Shown: one piece after another, positions 35,622-45,519 of the stretch
Position numbering within the stretch: position 1 is the first letter of the stretch
Layout of the letters: each line of letters opens with the position of its first letter
Source: Gemmataceae bacterium
GTDB lineage: Bacteria > Planctomycetota > Planctomycetia > Gemmatales > Gemmataceae
Reading direction: 5' to 3'
Assembly: GCA_019636445.1 (NCBI GenBank)
Contig: JAHBXO010000006.1
Coordinates: 159,230-223,229 of the forward strand
Length of the DNA: 64,000 nucleotides
The notes under the pieces: model-generated
Seen by the model: the letters and a program-made list of their open reading frames with translations, nothing else
Told to the model about the DNA's origin: nothing
The model's database searches: none
Position numbers and translations under genes: made by a program

Positions 35622-36746
35622 CTAATGGCCGCGGGCGAAACGGAACAGGATGTCCATCGCGCGATCCACCTGGGCGAGTTCGATCCACTCGTCCTTCGTG
35701 TGCGCCTGGGCGATGTCGCCGGGGCCGAATACGACGGCCGGGATCGTCGGCGCGATCGTGGAGGCATCCGTGCCGAAGGGCACAGCGATCTTCTCGTGCG
35801 GGCCGATGGTGTCACCGAGGCGTTTCAAGTGCGGGTTGTCCGCGGCGATCGGCGCGAGCGCCCCGCACGCCAGGTTCGGCTTCGCGAGGATCGGGAAGCC
35901 GAAGGCCTTCGCGTCGAGGAAGCGCGTCACGTCGGCGACGGCGTCCGGCGCCGACTCGCCGGGCAGCAGGCGGCGATCGATCTGGATCGTGCAGGAATCG
36001 GGCACGGTGTTCGGGGAGACGCCGCCGGCGATCATGCCGACGGAGAAGGTCGGCGGCCCGAGCCGCGGATCGGATTTCGATGCCTGGAGTTGAACCGCGT
36101 ACTCTTCGAGGGCGTTCAACACCTTGGCCATGCGATAGACGGCGCTGATGCCCTGGTCGGGTCGGGAACTGTGGCACGCGCGCCCGGTGGTTTCGAGTTG
36201 CCAGCGGGCGACGCCCTTGTGCGCCGTGACGATATTCAGCAACGTCGGCTCGGCGACGACGGCGAAGTCGGCCACGATGCCGGACTTCATCAACTCCTGC
36301 ACGCCGAGGAAGGTGTGCTCCTCGTCGACGGTGAAGGCGAGGATGACGTTTGCCGCACCGGCGGGCTTCTCGCGCACGAGCCGGGCGAAAGCCGCGAGCA
36401 TGCAGGCGATGCCGGCCTTCACGTCGCACGAACCGCGACCGTACATCTTCCCGTCCCGGATCGCCGCATCGAAGGGTTCGACGGTCATGCCGTCGATCGG
36501 CACCGTGTCCTGGTGGGCCTCCCACAGGTACGTCGTCGGCGAATTCGAGCGGAAGAACGCGATCAGGTTGTCGCGGTTCGGCGCGACGGACTGCCGGCGG
36601 AACTCGACGCCGAGCGATTTCAGTTGCTCTTCGAGGTACGCCGTAACGCGGTGTTCGCCGGTGATGTCGGCGGGGATGTTCGTGCGGCCCATCGGATTGA
36701 CCGACGGCCGACGGACCAGTTCGCGGAGGAGTTCGGTGGGGGACAT
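35622..36746 (-). CDS. M20 family metallopeptidase (ArgE/DapE-like)
   Basis: A 374-residue zinc-dependent amidohydrolase. The M20 signature is complete: LWEAHQDTVPIDG (first metal His and catalytic Asp), YGRGSCDVKAGIA (bridging Asp), FTVDEEHTFLG (catalytic and metal Glu pair), VAEPTLLNIV (metal region) and, at the end, VVFGPGDIAQAHTKDEWIEL (final metal His). A dimerisation domain lies between about 180 and 290. It probably deacylates an N-acyl amino acid such as acetylornithine or succinyl-diaminopimelate, but substrate residues do not settle which. The start at 36746 was chosen because MSPTELLRELV begins the conserved region; an ATG at 36767 adds seven residues. Confidence 0.9.
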   Translation of the reverse strand: MSPTELLRELVRRPSVNPMGRTNIPADITGEHRVTAYLEEQLKSLGVEFRRQSVAPNRDNLIAFFRSNSPTTYLWEAHQDTVPIDGMTVEPFDAAIRDGKMYGRGSCDVKAGIACMLAAFARLVREKPAGAANVILAFTVDEEHTFLGVQELMKSGIVADFAVVAEPTLLNIVTAHKGVARWQLETTGRACHSSRPDQGISAVYRMAKVLNALEEYAVQLQASKSDPRLGPPTFSVGMIAGGVSPNTVPDSCTIQIDRRLLPGESAPDAVADVTRFLDAKAFGFPILAKPNLACGALAPIAADNPHLKRLGDTIGPHEKIAVPFGTDASTIAPTIPAVVFGPGDIAQAHTKDEWIELAQVDRAMDILFRFARGH

Positions 36747-36799
36747 GGGGTTTAGCTTACCAGCCATCGCGGCCCGTGTGGATGGAGTCGAGAAATCAT

Positions 36800-37252
36800 T
36801 CAGAGTAGTCGGGGGTCGATCCGAAAGCGCACCGGCCGGCTTATTGAGATTTCGTGAAAATCGGGGTGATTGGGATTCAGCAGGTAATTGAATTCGTTCG
36901 GCACGATCGCACTCGGCACTCGGAGGACGGCGGAGCGGTTCTCGGCCGCCCAATCGTCGCCGAATTGCTGGGCCAGCGCGGACGGCGGATTTGCACTCCA
37001 TCGACTGGGACATCGATTGGGGATTTCCACAAGCTCTTCCGGGAACTCGATCGAAAACAGAACGATCGGATCGATGATGCTAGACGGTTTCACATGCACG
37101 AGCAATTCGAGCGTCGCCAAGGCACGCGTCGCCGACGAGTAGACGAGGGCGGTTCCCCGGCTGTTCCAGCGGCCTCCGAACCTCATCGCTCCCTCTCCGG
37201 AGAATGCCTGATCGGCGAATTTGAGGAAGGCGAGTCGATACGCTTGAATCAC
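36800..37252 (-). CDS. RES domain toxin (NAD-degrading)
   Basis: A 150-residue RES domain protein. Characteristic positions are YRLAFLKFADQAFSGEGAMR, FGGRWNSRGTALVYSS (the RES Arg, Gly and Ser region), ATLELLVH (Glu) and the C-terminal NHPDFHEISISRPVRFRIDP. RES toxins in Res-Xre systems deplete cellular NAD, halting growth. It overlaps the antitoxin stop by four bases (ATGA) and lies downstream of it, the standard order of the pair. There is no sign of degradation. Confidence 0.9.
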   Translation of the reverse strand: MIQAYRLAFLKFADQAFSGEGAMRFGGRWNSRGTALVYSSATRALATLELLVHVKPSSIIDPIVLFSIEFPEELVEIPNRCPSRWSANPPSALAQQFGDDWAAENRSAVLRVPSAIVPNEFNYLLNPNHPDFHEISISRPVRFRIDPRLL

Positions 37253-37671
37253 GTGTAGACTCCGTATTGGAGCCGCCCGATCAGGTCTTCAACCATGCGA
37301 GCGCCAAACGTCGTCCGGGCGCTGCACCAGGGGATCTCGCCGCCGAGCCCGCGGGCCGGTGTCTGCAACCATTCGCGAGCCGATTGCGCCGATCCGCCGA
37401 AGAGATCGGCGGCCTGCTCGAACAATATCGCCAACCGGAGCAGGTGTTCGGACTCGTCGGCGCGGAGCTTGCCGCTGGCCCGACGGCGCGCGAGTGTGGC
37501 CGGGGCGAGCTTCATCGCGCCGATCACGTCGCCGAGCGTGAAGCCGCTCGTGGCGACGAACCGGTCCAGCCGCTGGACGTTCAGTCCCGCGAGCGCCGCG
37601 CGGTGGGCGGAATCGGCTTCCTTCAAAGACAGACCCAGGCTCCAGCCCGGTGCTTTCTTCGTGGCGATCAT
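37249..37671 (-). CDS. Xre/MbcA/ParS-type antitoxin (DUF2384)
   Basis: A 140-residue antitoxin. The helix-turn-helix is around RFVATSGFTLGDVIGAMKLA then PATLARRRASGKL, and the C-terminal part (LRLAILFEQAADLFGGSAQS then REWLQTPARGLGG) is the DUF2384 toxin-binding domain with the typical W-L-xxP. The ATG at 37671 was chosen because GGGG lies upstream at suitable spacing; a TTG further upstream would add six residues. The protein would both neutralise the RES toxin and repress the operon. Confidence 0.9.
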   Translation of the reverse strand: MIATKKAPGWSLGLSLKEADSAHRAALAGLNVQRLDRFVATSGFTLGDVIGAMKLAPATLARRRASGKLRADESEHLLRLAILFEQAADLFGGSAQSAREWLQTPARGLGGEIPWCSARTTFGARMVEDLIGRLQYGVYT

Positions 37672-37722
37672 GGAAACGGCCCCTTTCAAATGGATGGGGA
37701 CATTATTCCAAATGAAACGTGC

Positions 37723-39555
37723 TCAGTCAATGATCCCGTGCAGCGGTCCGCCGCGCGCGGCCAGCGCGTCGACGCGCTTCGTGACGGATGGGTCTTCCTC
37801 CAGCGGCGGGGCCATGTGGGGCTTGAGCCGCGCGTCGAGGACGAGCGGGCCGCGGCAGCCGAAGTGTTTGCGCCGCGAGAAACGACCGACGCCGAGCACG
37901 TCGTTCGCCGGATCGGATCGCGTGAACGTCACCCACAGGAAGTTGTTGAGCGATTGGGCTGTGAATTCACTGGAATCCACCAGCACGACGAGCGGGAACT
38001 CCGGCCATTCGCCGAGGCGATCGCACAGTTCGACGAACCGCGGCTCGAATTCCTCCGTCGTGCCGTCGTGCTTCGGACCGCTCACGGCGAGGATGCCGGG
38101 CAGCACGATCTTCGGATCGCCGAAACCAGAGGGCAGGTTCAACGGGGGCACGGTTGTGCCGAGCGTGCGGCGCTTCGGCCCGGCGGCGGCGATCACCAGC
38201 TTCGAGCCGGCATTCAAACCCATCCCGGCGGAGTAGTCCAGCGTGTCGATGGTCGTACGCGTCTGGAAGTGCAGGTCGCTTGACCAGTCGACCCGTTCGA
38301 GCAGGTGGCGGAGGAATGCGGGAATGTCGTGGATGTCGAGGTCGGGTGCGTCCTCCTTTGCGACGAGGAACAGGTACTTCGCGAGCGAGAGTTGCCCCTG
38401 CCCGAGGATCGCGTTCGCGATCGTGAGGAGTTCCTGCGGACGGCGTTCGCTGGCGTAGGGGACGTATCGCTCGCTGCCTATGGCGAGCAGAAGCGGGTGG
38501 ACGCCGGCGGCGTCGACGGCGTGGACGGCATGGACGCCGGGCAGCACCGCCGGGATCGCCGGGCCAGTGAGTTCATGAATGAACTCGCCGAAACTCGTGT
38601 CCTCTTGTGGCGGTCGGCCGACGACCGTAAATGGCCAGATGGCGCCGGGTCGATGGTGCACCGCCTCGACGGTCATGACGGGGAAATCGTGTGCGAGGCT
38701 GTAGTAGCCGAGGTGGTCGCCGAAGGGGCCTTCGGGTTTCGTGCGCGCCGGATCGATGAAACCGCTGATGACGAAGTCGGCTTCGGCGGGCATCGGCAAC
38801 CCGTTGGCGGCCGGGACGAGTTCGATGCGTCGGCCGCCGAGCACGCCGGCGAAGGCGAGTTCGGGCATTCCTTCCGGCAAGGGCATCACGGCGGAGACGG
38901 CCAGCGCCGGCGGTCCGCCGACGATCACATTCACGCGCAACCGCTCGCCGCGCCGGACGGCGGCGGCGTGGTGCGCGCCGATGCCCCGGTGGATCTGGTA
39001 GTGCAGGCCGCACTCGTTCGGTTCGTAGTCGTTGCCGCTGATTTGAACGCGGTACATGCCGAGATTCGATTTCGACCACCCGGGCCGGTCGGGATGTTCG
39101 GTGTAGACGGCCGGCAGCGTGACGAACGCGCCGCCGTCCTTCGGCCAGCACTGGATTGGCGGGAGTCCGGCGAGTGTGGTGCGATGTTTCAGCACTGGGC
39201 CGGATCGGCGGGACTTCGGGCGCGCCGCCAACAGCGAAAAGGGAACCTTCCAATAGCGCCACGGCCGGCGGCGCAGCGCGTCCGGGTCCGCTTTCAATTC
39301 CACCAATCGCCGCACCGTTTCCAATTCGGACCGGAACAACAGTCGCATCCGGTCGGTGGTGCCGTAGAGGTTTGCGAGAATCGGAAAGGCGCAGCCCTTC
39401 GCACGCTCGAAGAGCACGGCGGGACCCCGTGCCCGGTAGAGACGGCGTTGGATTTCTGCGATTTCCAGGTGCGGATCGACTTCGGCGGCGACACGAAGGA
39501 GATGGTGGTTTCGTTCCAGTGTTGCCACAGTTTCGGCAAGATTGCGCGGTCCCAT
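37723..39555 (-). CDS. UbiD family decarboxylase
   Basis: A 610-residue UbiD/MqnL-type enzyme using prenylated FMN. The recognisable blocks are ILANLYGTTDRM near the N-terminus, NLGMYRVQISGNDYEPNECG, GLHYQIHRGIGAHHAAAVRR, MPELAFAGVLGGRRIELVPA, FVISGFIDPARTKPEGPFGDHLGYYS (catalytic Glu region) and the C-terminal AGPKRRTLGTTVPPLN. The prFMN is normally made by UbiX, which is not in this window. Family members decarboxylate aromatic acids, including 3-octaprenyl-4-hydroxybenzoate and the futalosine-pathway menaquinone intermediate; the length (over 600) is closer to the menaquinone group. It is divergent from the hybrid kinase at 39779. Confidence 0.88.
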   Translation of the reverse strand: MGPRNLAETVATLERNHHLLRVAAEVDPHLEIAEIQRRLYRARGPAVLFERAKGCAFPILANLYGTTDRMRLLFRSELETVRRLVELKADPDALRRRPWRYWKVPFSLLAARPKSRRSGPVLKHRTTLAGLPPIQCWPKDGGAFVTLPAVYTEHPDRPGWSKSNLGMYRVQISGNDYEPNECGLHYQIHRGIGAHHAAAVRRGERLRVNVIVGGPPALAVSAVMPLPEGMPELAFAGVLGGRRIELVPAANGLPMPAEADFVISGFIDPARTKPEGPFGDHLGYYSLAHDFPVMTVEAVHHRPGAIWPFTVVGRPPQEDTSFGEFIHELTGPAIPAVLPGVHAVHAVDAAGVHPLLLAIGSERYVPYASERRPQELLTIANAILGQGQLSLAKYLFLVAKEDAPDLDIHDIPAFLRHLLERVDWSSDLHFQTRTTIDTLDYSAGMGLNAGSKLVIAAAGPKRRTLGTTVPPLNLPSGFGDPKIVLPGILAVSGPKHDGTTEEFEPRFVELCDRLGEWPEFPLVVLVDSSEFTAQSLNNFLWVTFTRSDPANDVLGVGRFSRRKHFGCRGPLVLDARLKPHMAPPLEEDPSVTKRVDALAARGGPLHGIID

Positions 39556-39692
39556 GAATTCCACTCGGTTGACGGTGTGCGGCAAGTCCGGAAAGCCAAC
39601 CGTCGAGATTCGCGCCCGCCAACCGAATTCGCATCTCGGCCGAAGAGTAAACGGTGTATTCGGTGGAATCGGCCCCATTTCTCCGACAGTTT

Positions 39693-39720
39693 TTGCGCGG
39701 CGATAATCGCATTCTATTCT
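39693..39720 (+). promoter_or_regulatory. Possible promoter of the hybrid histidine kinase
   Basis: TTGCGC (39693-39698) and TATTCT (39715-39720) are separated by 16 bases. Transcription would start near 39727, after the in-frame ATG at 39725, which is why the ATG at 39779 is used for the kinase. Confidence 0.35.
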
Positions 39721-39778
39721 TGAAATGGGTTCGCACGTTGGATCGTTGCGACCGCGCGCCGGGATCGTTCGAAAGCCG

Positions 39779-42700
39779 ATGAAGTTCTTGTCCGCCACTG
39801 TTGATCGCCGAACGACCGAGCTGGGCGGACTGGCTCTCGGTGCTGTTGCGCTGGCCTTCTTCCAGCCGATCTTTCCCATCACGTTGGGTCCGGAGTGGTT
39901 GCTCGCGGCCCCGTTTGGTTTGTCGTTCATTGCGGCGGTCCTGGCAGGTTTCAGTGGGGTGACCGCGTTCGCGACGGGGTGTGCGGTCGTCTGGGGTTTG
40001 CGGGGTGGATTGGCGACCGATGCGGTGGCGCATCTGTCGGCGATCGCGGAAGGATTGGTCGTCGCGGCCGTGCTGCGGATTCGAGTGGCTTTTTCCCCGG
40101 GCCTCGAGCGCCCCAGTGACGTGCTTCTGTTTGCAATCCTCGTGTCGAGCGGGGCGATCGTTCGTGGCCTCGTCCTGGCGATCGGTGCGCCGCTGGTCGA
40201 TGCGCCGTCGGTGTCGAGTGGGCTTGGCGGCACGGCCATCGAATGGTTCACGGCCTTTCTGATGGGGCCTTTCATCCTGTTGTGGCTGCGCAGTCCGGCG
40301 ATCGACTGGTCCCTGCACCACCGCATCTACGAAGCAGCCATCCTATCCGTCGGCCTGCTTGGGCTGACCTGGTACTGGTTCGGCGGCACGCAACCAGAAC
40401 CGTTGGACCATCCTGTTCCCATGCTGGCGGTCATGCTTGGCGTCGGCAACTGGATCGCGTTCCGGTTTTATGTCCGTGGTATGGTGAGTTTCGTCTGGGC
40501 GTTGGGCATGATCTTCGTGATCGGGGCCGCTATGCGAGGAACCTTCGCGCCCATCATCCCACTCGATTTATCCGCCGCCGACCAGTGCCTGTGGCTGGCG
40601 GGCATGGGCGTGGTCATTCTCTTCCACCTGCTGATCGCTTCGGTGGCCAAGGATTACGCCGTGCGCGAGCGGGAGCGCGAGACGCTGATGTCCGCGGTGC
40701 GCAAGCACGCCGAGCGGTTGGGCGAGGTCAACTCGCGCCTGTCGCTGCAGGCGTTGGAGATCGCCGATCAGGCGGGCGAGCTCCAGCGGCAGCGCGATGA
40801 GTTCGAGCGATTGGCCAAGGAACTGTCCCGGAAGCAGGACCGGCTTCATTTGCTCGAATCGGCCGTCGTGAATGCGCAGGATGCGATCATCGTGCTCGAG
40901 GCGGACCCGCAGCCGGGACGGGGCCGCGGCGTGCTCTACGTGAACGACGCCTTCACGCGCATCATGGGCTATGCCGCCGACGAGGTGCTGGGCCGGTCGC
41001 TCCACTTCCTGCGCGGCGAGAAGACCGATCCGGCGACGCTGGCCGAGATGCGCGCCGCCCTCGACGATCGCCGGCCCTTCAACTGTGAATTGCTGAACTA
41101 TCGCCGCGACGGGCAAGGGGTCTGGGTCAGCCTCAGCATCGTGCCGGCCTTCGACGCCGCCGGTAAATGCACGCATTTCGTGATGATCCAGCACGACATC
41201 ACGGACCGCAAGCACGCCGAGGAGGCCCTGCTCGCCAGCGAGGCCAAGTTCCGCGGCATCTTCGAGACGGCGTCCGCCGGCGTCTCGATCACCGATGCCA
41301 GTGGCCGATTCACGTCCTGCAATCCGGCCTTTGCCGCCATGCTCGGCCTCGATCCGAAGGACGTCATCGGGCGGTATCCCAACGAGTTCACCCATCCCGA
41401 CGACTGGGCCACCCAGCGCGACCTGCAGCGCGATCTGGTGGAAGGCCGGATCGACACCTACCAGTTCCGCAAGCGGTACGTCCGGCCCGACGGGACGGCG
41501 ATCTGGACCGAACTCTCGCTCGCGGCGGTCCGCGGCCCGGCTGGCGAATACCTCTCCGGACTCGGCGTGTCCGTGGACATCAGCGCACGGATGAACCTCG
41601 AAGATCAGCTGCGCCAGTCGCAGAAGATGGAAGCGTTGGGCCAGCTTGCCGGCGGCGTCGCCCACGATTTCAACAACCTGCTCACGGCCGTGCTCGGCAA
41701 CCTCGCCCTCGTCAGACTTCCCGAGGGCGACCCCGCCGCCGCCATGCTCAAGACCGTCGAACGCGCCGCCAGTCGAGCCGCCGACCTGACGCGCAAGCTC
41801 CTCGGCTACGCCCGGAGGAACCAGTTGCTCGTCGCGCCCACCCTGCCCGGAACGCTCGTCGGGGAAGTCGTCGATATCCTCCGGCGCACCATCGATCCGC
41901 GCATCGAGATCCACACCGACATCCGCACCGAGGAACCGGTCGCGGTGGATGCCACGCTCGTCAATCAGGCGCTCATCAACCTGTGCCTGAACGCTCGCGA
42001 CGCCATGCCCCACGGCGGCCGGCTCTCCCTCGTGGTCGACCGTTACACCCTCGGCCCGGAGACCGCGCCGACGCCGGACGCGCGGCCGGGGGATTATGTC
42101 CGGTTCATCGTGACCGACACCGGCACGGGCATGGACGAAACCGTCAAACAACGGCTCTTCGAACCGTTCTTCACCACCAAGGGCGTCGGACGCGGAACGG
42201 GATTGGGGCTTCCCATGGTTCACGGCATTCTCAAACAGCATGGCGGATGGGTCATGTTCGAATCCGAACTCGGACGCGGAACGGAATTTCAAATGTTCGT
42301 ACCACTCGCACAGGATCCGGCCGCCCCGGCTCCCTCCCGTTTCATTGCACCCGCGGCTTGCAACGTGAACACTCCCCCACCCCTTTCGACGGAATCCTCG
42401 ACCGTCCTCCTCGTCGACGACGAGGAAATGATCCGCGTCCTCGGCCGCACGATCCTCGAAACCAACGGCTACCGCGTGCTGGAGGCGCACGACGGCCAGG
42501 AGGCGGTCGAAACCTTCGCCGCCAAGGGGGATGAGATCGATCTCGTGATCATGGATGTGACCATGCCCCGCTTGTCGGGCCGCGATGCGTTCGGGCAGAT
42601 CGTCACGCGCAAGCCCGGTGCCCGGGTCCTCTTTTCCAGCGGCTACTCCACCGAGGACCTCTCCGATGTCGAGGGTTCGCTCGGGATGCTCACGAAACCG

Positions 42701-42781
42701 TACCGACCGAAAGACCTGCTCGGCGCGGTCCACCGGGCGTTGCGGAACCTGCCGGTCGTGGTGCCGTCCAGCGAAGCCTGA
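39779..42781 (+). CDS. Hybrid histidine kinase with membrane sensor, two PAS domains and receiver
   Basis: A 1000-residue protein. Residues about 10-300 contain around eight hydrophobic helices, like MASE1-type sensors. A coiled coil follows (about 300-360, [20 protein letters not shown]), then two PAS domains (about 365-485, with [16 protein letters not shown] as [14 protein letters not shown], and 490-610 with [12 protein letters not shown]). The DHp region has [17 protein letters not shown] with the phospho-acceptor H629. The ATPase domain has [17 protein letters not shown] and [13 protein letters not shown] receiver ends the protein with [11 protein letters not shown] and the acceptor D926 in VIMDVTMP, plus KPYRPKD. 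H-box of AHDFNN type marks the HisKA family without H-E/D-xxN tails. The signal is unknown. Confidence 0.93.
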   Translation: MKFLSATVDRRTTELGGLALGAVALAFFQPIFPITLGPEWLLAAPFGLSFIAAVLAGFSGVTAFATGCAVVWGLRGGLATDAVAHLSAIAEGLVVAAVLRIRVAFSPGLERPSDVLLFAILVSSGAIVRGLVLAIGAPLVDAPSVSSGLGGTAIEWFTAFLMGPFILLWLRSPAIDWSLHHRIYEAAILSVGLLGLTWYWFGGTQPEPLDHPVPMLAVMLGVGNWIAFRFYVRGMVSFVWALGMIFVIGAAMRGTFAPIIPLDLSAADQCLWLAGMGVVILFHLLIASVAKDYAVRERERETLMSAVRKHAERLGEVNSRLSLQALEIADQAGELQRQRDEFERLAKELSRKQDRLHLLESAVVNAQDAIIVLEADPQPGRGRGVLYVNDAFTRIMGYAADEVLGRSLHFLRGEKTDPATLAEMRAALDDRRPFNCELLNYRRDGQGVWVSLSIVPAFDAAGKCTHFVMIQHDITDRKHAEEALLASEAKFRGIFETASAGVSITDASGRFTSCNPAFAAMLGLDPKDVIGRYPNEFTHPDDWATQRDLQRDLVEGRIDTYQFRKRYVRPDGTAIWTELSLAAVRGPAGEYLSGLGVSVDISARMNLEDQLRQSQKMEALGQLAGGVAHDFNNLLTAVLGNLALVRLPEGDPAAAMLKTVERAASRAADLTRKLLGYARRNQLLVAPTLPGTLVGEVVDILRRTIDPRIEIHTDIRTEEPVAVDATLVNQALINLCLNARDAMPHGGRLSLVVDRYTLGPETAPTPDARPGDYVRFIVTDTGTGMDETVKQRLFEPFFTTKGVGRGTGLGLPMVHGILKQHGGWVMFESELGRGTEFQMFVPLAQDPAAPAPSRFIAPAACNVNTPPPLSTESSTVLLVDDEEMIRVLGRTILETNGYRVLEAHDGQEAVETFAAKGDEIDLVIMDVTMPRLSGRDAFGQIVTRKPGARVLFSSGYSTEDLSDVEGSLGMLTKPYRPKDLLGAVHRALRNLPVVVPSSEA

Positions 42782-42787
42782 TCGGCG

Positions 42788-44518
42788 TCACCTCGTCGTA
42801 AGTTCGTACGCCGCCGCTTCGATGCCATTGCGGACGAACAGCCGTCCGTGCGCCACCACGGGATGATTCCACGTCTTGCCGGCGAGCGCCGGGAATTTCG
42901 CGATCTCGTCGTGCTCGTCGGGAGTCGCCCGCACCAGCACGACCTTACCGTCCACGGCCTGAACCAGCAGGAGGCCCTGATCGGCCAGCAGCACCACCTG
43001 ACCGTGGCCGTACTGCTGGCCCGTCTTCCATTTCCGTGCGCCGTCCTTCAGGTCGATGCAGGCGAACGCGGCGTCGTCGAAGCCGTAATAGTGCCCGTCG
43101 TGCACGACGCCGTCGTTGAAGTACGGCTTCAGGTTTCTGGTCTTCCAGACCGTCTCGGTTTTCCAGTCCTTCCCCGACCGGGTCACGCGCACGCGTCGGA
43201 GGCCCTGGTCGCCGCCCACGCCCGTGCCGACGACGAAATCGGTATCCGAAACGATCGCCGGCTGGCTGACGCGGTTGACTCCTTTGGTGAACCAATCGAA
43301 GGTCCAGAGGATCGTGCCGCTGGCGGGATCGTGGGATTCCACGCCGATGTCGTTGAAGATCAGAATCTGTTCGACGCCGTCGAAGGTGGCGACCTGCGCG
43401 GATGAATAGCCAAAGGTGCCTTTGCCGGCAGTCCAGGCCGGTTCGCCGGTGTCGGCGCGATAGGCGGCGGTGCCCTTGCCGTCGGGGCCGTTGGCGAAGA
43501 CGACGACAAGCCCCTTGTGGACCAGAGGCGAACTCGAATAGCCCCACTGCTGCGGCACGGCACCCGTGTCGGCCGGGACGTTCCGCGTCCAGTGCGGCTT
43601 GCCGGTCACGGCGTCGAGGCAACACAGGATGCCGCTGCCGCCGAAGGTGTAGACGCGGCCGTCGACGACCGTCGGCGTGCCACGCGGGCCGACGCCGGCG
43701 ATCTGTTCATAGAAGCGAGCCGTGTACTTGTGCTCCCAGACGCGCTCGCCGGTCTTCGCGAGGTAGCACACGACCGCTTCCTGGTTTTCGTCCACCTGCT
43801 CCTGAGTGAAGAGCCGATCGCCGACGACGGCGAAGGAACCCCAGCCCGGCCCGACGCGGTGCTTCCACAGGAGCTTCGGCGGAGACTTCTCCCAGTCGGT
43901 GTCGATGGAAATTCCGCGGACGATGTTGTCCCGTTTCGGCCCGCGGAACTCGGCCCAGTCGCCGGGCTGAACCGCGACGGCGGCGCCATCGACCTTCGCG
44001 AGGCCCTGTTTCGCCCGTTCCTCCTTGAAGGTGTCGAGCTTGGTCGGTTCCCAGCGCCACGCCAGTTCGGGCCGGATGTTCGCGTCCGTCTCACCGATGC
44101 GGACCATGCTGAAGAGCGTCCAGGCGCCGGCGATGACGCCGAGCAGGCCGGCGAGCTGGATGAACCGGCTGGCGGGCCGGCTGACGGCGAGCCAGAGGAC
44201 CCAGAGCAGCGCGGCGAAGGGGAAGCCGAAGAGCATCACGGTGAGCGGCGCTTCGCGGTAGAAGAGGGCGATGTTTGCGAAGGCCGGGCCGACGAACAGC
44301 AGCACCGGCAGCCAGCGGTAGGTTCCCGTCACGCGACTGGCGAAGAGCCACCAGCCGAGAATGCCCAGCGAGCACATCACGGGGCCGCCGAGACCGCCGA
44401 TGAAATGGATCTTCGATCGCGGTTCGACGAGCGGCAGTGTGAGATAGCAGAAGACCGCCGCGCCGACGAGCGCGAGGCCCGGCCACAGGCGGATGCGCGG
44501 TTCGGGTTCGGCAGTCAT
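42788..44518 (-). CDS. PQQ-like beta-propeller protein with N-terminal membrane region
   Basis: A 576-residue protein. The ATG at 44518 gives MTAEPEPRIRLWPGLALVGA, then five hydrophobic helices to about residue 140. The rest is a PQQ-type (YVTN/outer-membrane BamB-like) propeller: DWAEFRGPKRDNIVRGISID, LLWKHRVGPGWGSFAVVGDR, TPTVVDGRVYTFGGSGILCC and WNHPVVAHGRLFVRNG. The blades GxxWxxx and LYALDAxTG-like repeats match the quinoprotein fold but the residues for PQQ and metal binding are not evident, so an enzymatic role is uncertain. The propeller would face the periplasm. It diverges from bioB with 47 bases between starts. Confidence 0.85.
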   Translation of the reverse strand: MTAEPEPRIRLWPGLALVGAAVFCYLTLPLVEPRSKIHFIGGLGGPVMCSLGILGWWLFASRVTGTYRWLPVLLFVGPAFANIALFYREAPLTVMLFGFPFAALLWVLWLAVSRPASRFIQLAGLLGVIAGAWTLFSMVRIGETDANIRPELAWRWEPTKLDTFKEERAKQGLAKVDGAAVAVQPGDWAEFRGPKRDNIVRGISIDTDWEKSPPKLLWKHRVGPGWGSFAVVGDRLFTQEQVDENQEAVVCYLAKTGERVWEHKYTARFYEQIAGVGPRGTPTVVDGRVYTFGGSGILCCLDAVTGKPHWTRNVPADTGAVPQQWGYSSSPLVHKGLVVVFANGPDGKGTAAYRADTGEPAWTAGKGTFGYSSAQVATFDGVEQILIFNDIGVESHDPASGTILWTFDWFTKGVNRVSQPAIVSDTDFVVGTGVGGDQGLRRVRVTRSGKDWKTETVWKTRNLKPYFNDGVVHDGHYYGFDDAAFACIDLKDGARKWKTGQQYGHGQVVLLADQGLLLVQAVDGKVVLVRATPDEHDEIAKFPALAGKTWNHPVVAHGRLFVRNGIEAAAYELTTR

Positions 44519-44565
44519 CGTAAAGGTCCTCGTTCTCGTGCCCGTCGGGTCATACACTTCATCGC

Positions 44566-45519
44566 ATGAAGTCCTTCGACGAATTCAAGACCATCTATCG
44601 TCTCCCGCTGCCCGAACTGATGTTCCGCGCGGCCCTCGTGCACCGGGAGAACCGGGATTACCGGGATGTGCAGCGCTGTGCCCTGCTGAGCATCAAGACG
44701 GGCGGCTGCCCGGAAGACTGCACCTATTGCAGCCAGAGCGCCCACTACGACAGCCCGGTCGAACGCGTGCCGCTGATGACCGTGGAGGAAGTGCGGGAGA
44801 AGGCCGAGGCGGCGAAGGCGGCCGGGGCAACGCGCTTCTGCATGGGCGCGGCGTGGCGACAACCGAAGGACGGCCCCGAGTTCGACCGCGTGCTGGACAT
44901 GGTGCGCGTCGTCCGCGGCCTCGACATGGAAGCCTGCGTCACGCTCGGCATGCTCACCGACACGCAGGCGGAGCGCCTGAAGGACGCCGGGCTGACGGCG
45001 TACAACCACAACCTCGATTCCTCCCGCCGCTTCTATCCGGAGATCGTGAAGACGCGGACCTACGACGACCGCCTGGAAACCCTGCGGGCGGTGAGCCGCG
45101 CCGGCATCTCGGTGTGCAGCGGCGGAATCCTCGGCATGGGCGAAACGGAAGACGACCGGCTGATGATGCTGGTGGAACTGGCGAACCTGGAGACGCCGCC
45201 GGAGAGCGTGCCGATCAACTGCCTGATGCCGAGCCGGGGCACGCCGCTGGCGATGGCACCGAAGGTGGACTCCATCGAGATCGTGCGATTGATCGCGACG
45301 GCGCGCATCGCGTTCCCGCGTTCCCGGGTGCGCCTGAGCGCCGGGCGGGACAAGATGACGCGCGAGCTGCAGATCCTCTGCTTCCTCGCCGGGGCCGACT
45401 CGATCTTCTTCGGCGAGAAGCTGCTGACCGCGCCGAACCCGGATACGGAGGACGATGCGGCCCTCTTCCGCGCGATGGGGCTGCCGGAGCCGATGGCGTG
45501 CGAGCCGTCATGTCGCTGA
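44566..45519 (+). CDS. bioB: Biotin synthase (BioB)
   Basis: A 317-residue radical SAM enzyme that inserts sulfur into dethiobiotin. The radical SAM motif is CPEDCTYC (about residues 47-55), preceded by LLSIKTGG, and the second-cluster region includes FCMGAAWRQPKDG, YNHNLDSSRRFY and CSGGILGMGET. RLSAGRDKM supplies the conserved Arg of the auxiliary cluster. The C-terminal MFFGEKLLT-type stretch (SIFFGEKLLTAPNPD) closes the barrel. It is the first gene of the operon bioB-bioF-bioDA and its last ten bases overlap bioF. Confidence 0.97.
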   Translation: MKSFDEFKTIYRLPLPELMFRAALVHRENRDYRDVQRCALLSIKTGGCPEDCTYCSQSAHYDSPVERVPLMTVEEVREKAEAAKAAGATRFCMGAAWRQPKDGPEFDRVLDMVRVVRGLDMEACVTLGMLTDTQAERLKDAGLTAYNHNLDSSRRFYPEIVKTRTYDDRLETLRAVSRAGISVCSGGILGMGETEDDRLMMLVELANLETPPESVPINCLMPSRGTPLAMAPKVDSIEIVRLIATARIAFPRSRVRLSAGRDKMTRELQILCFLAGADSIFFGEKLLTAPNPDTEDDAALFRAMGLPEPMACEPSCR

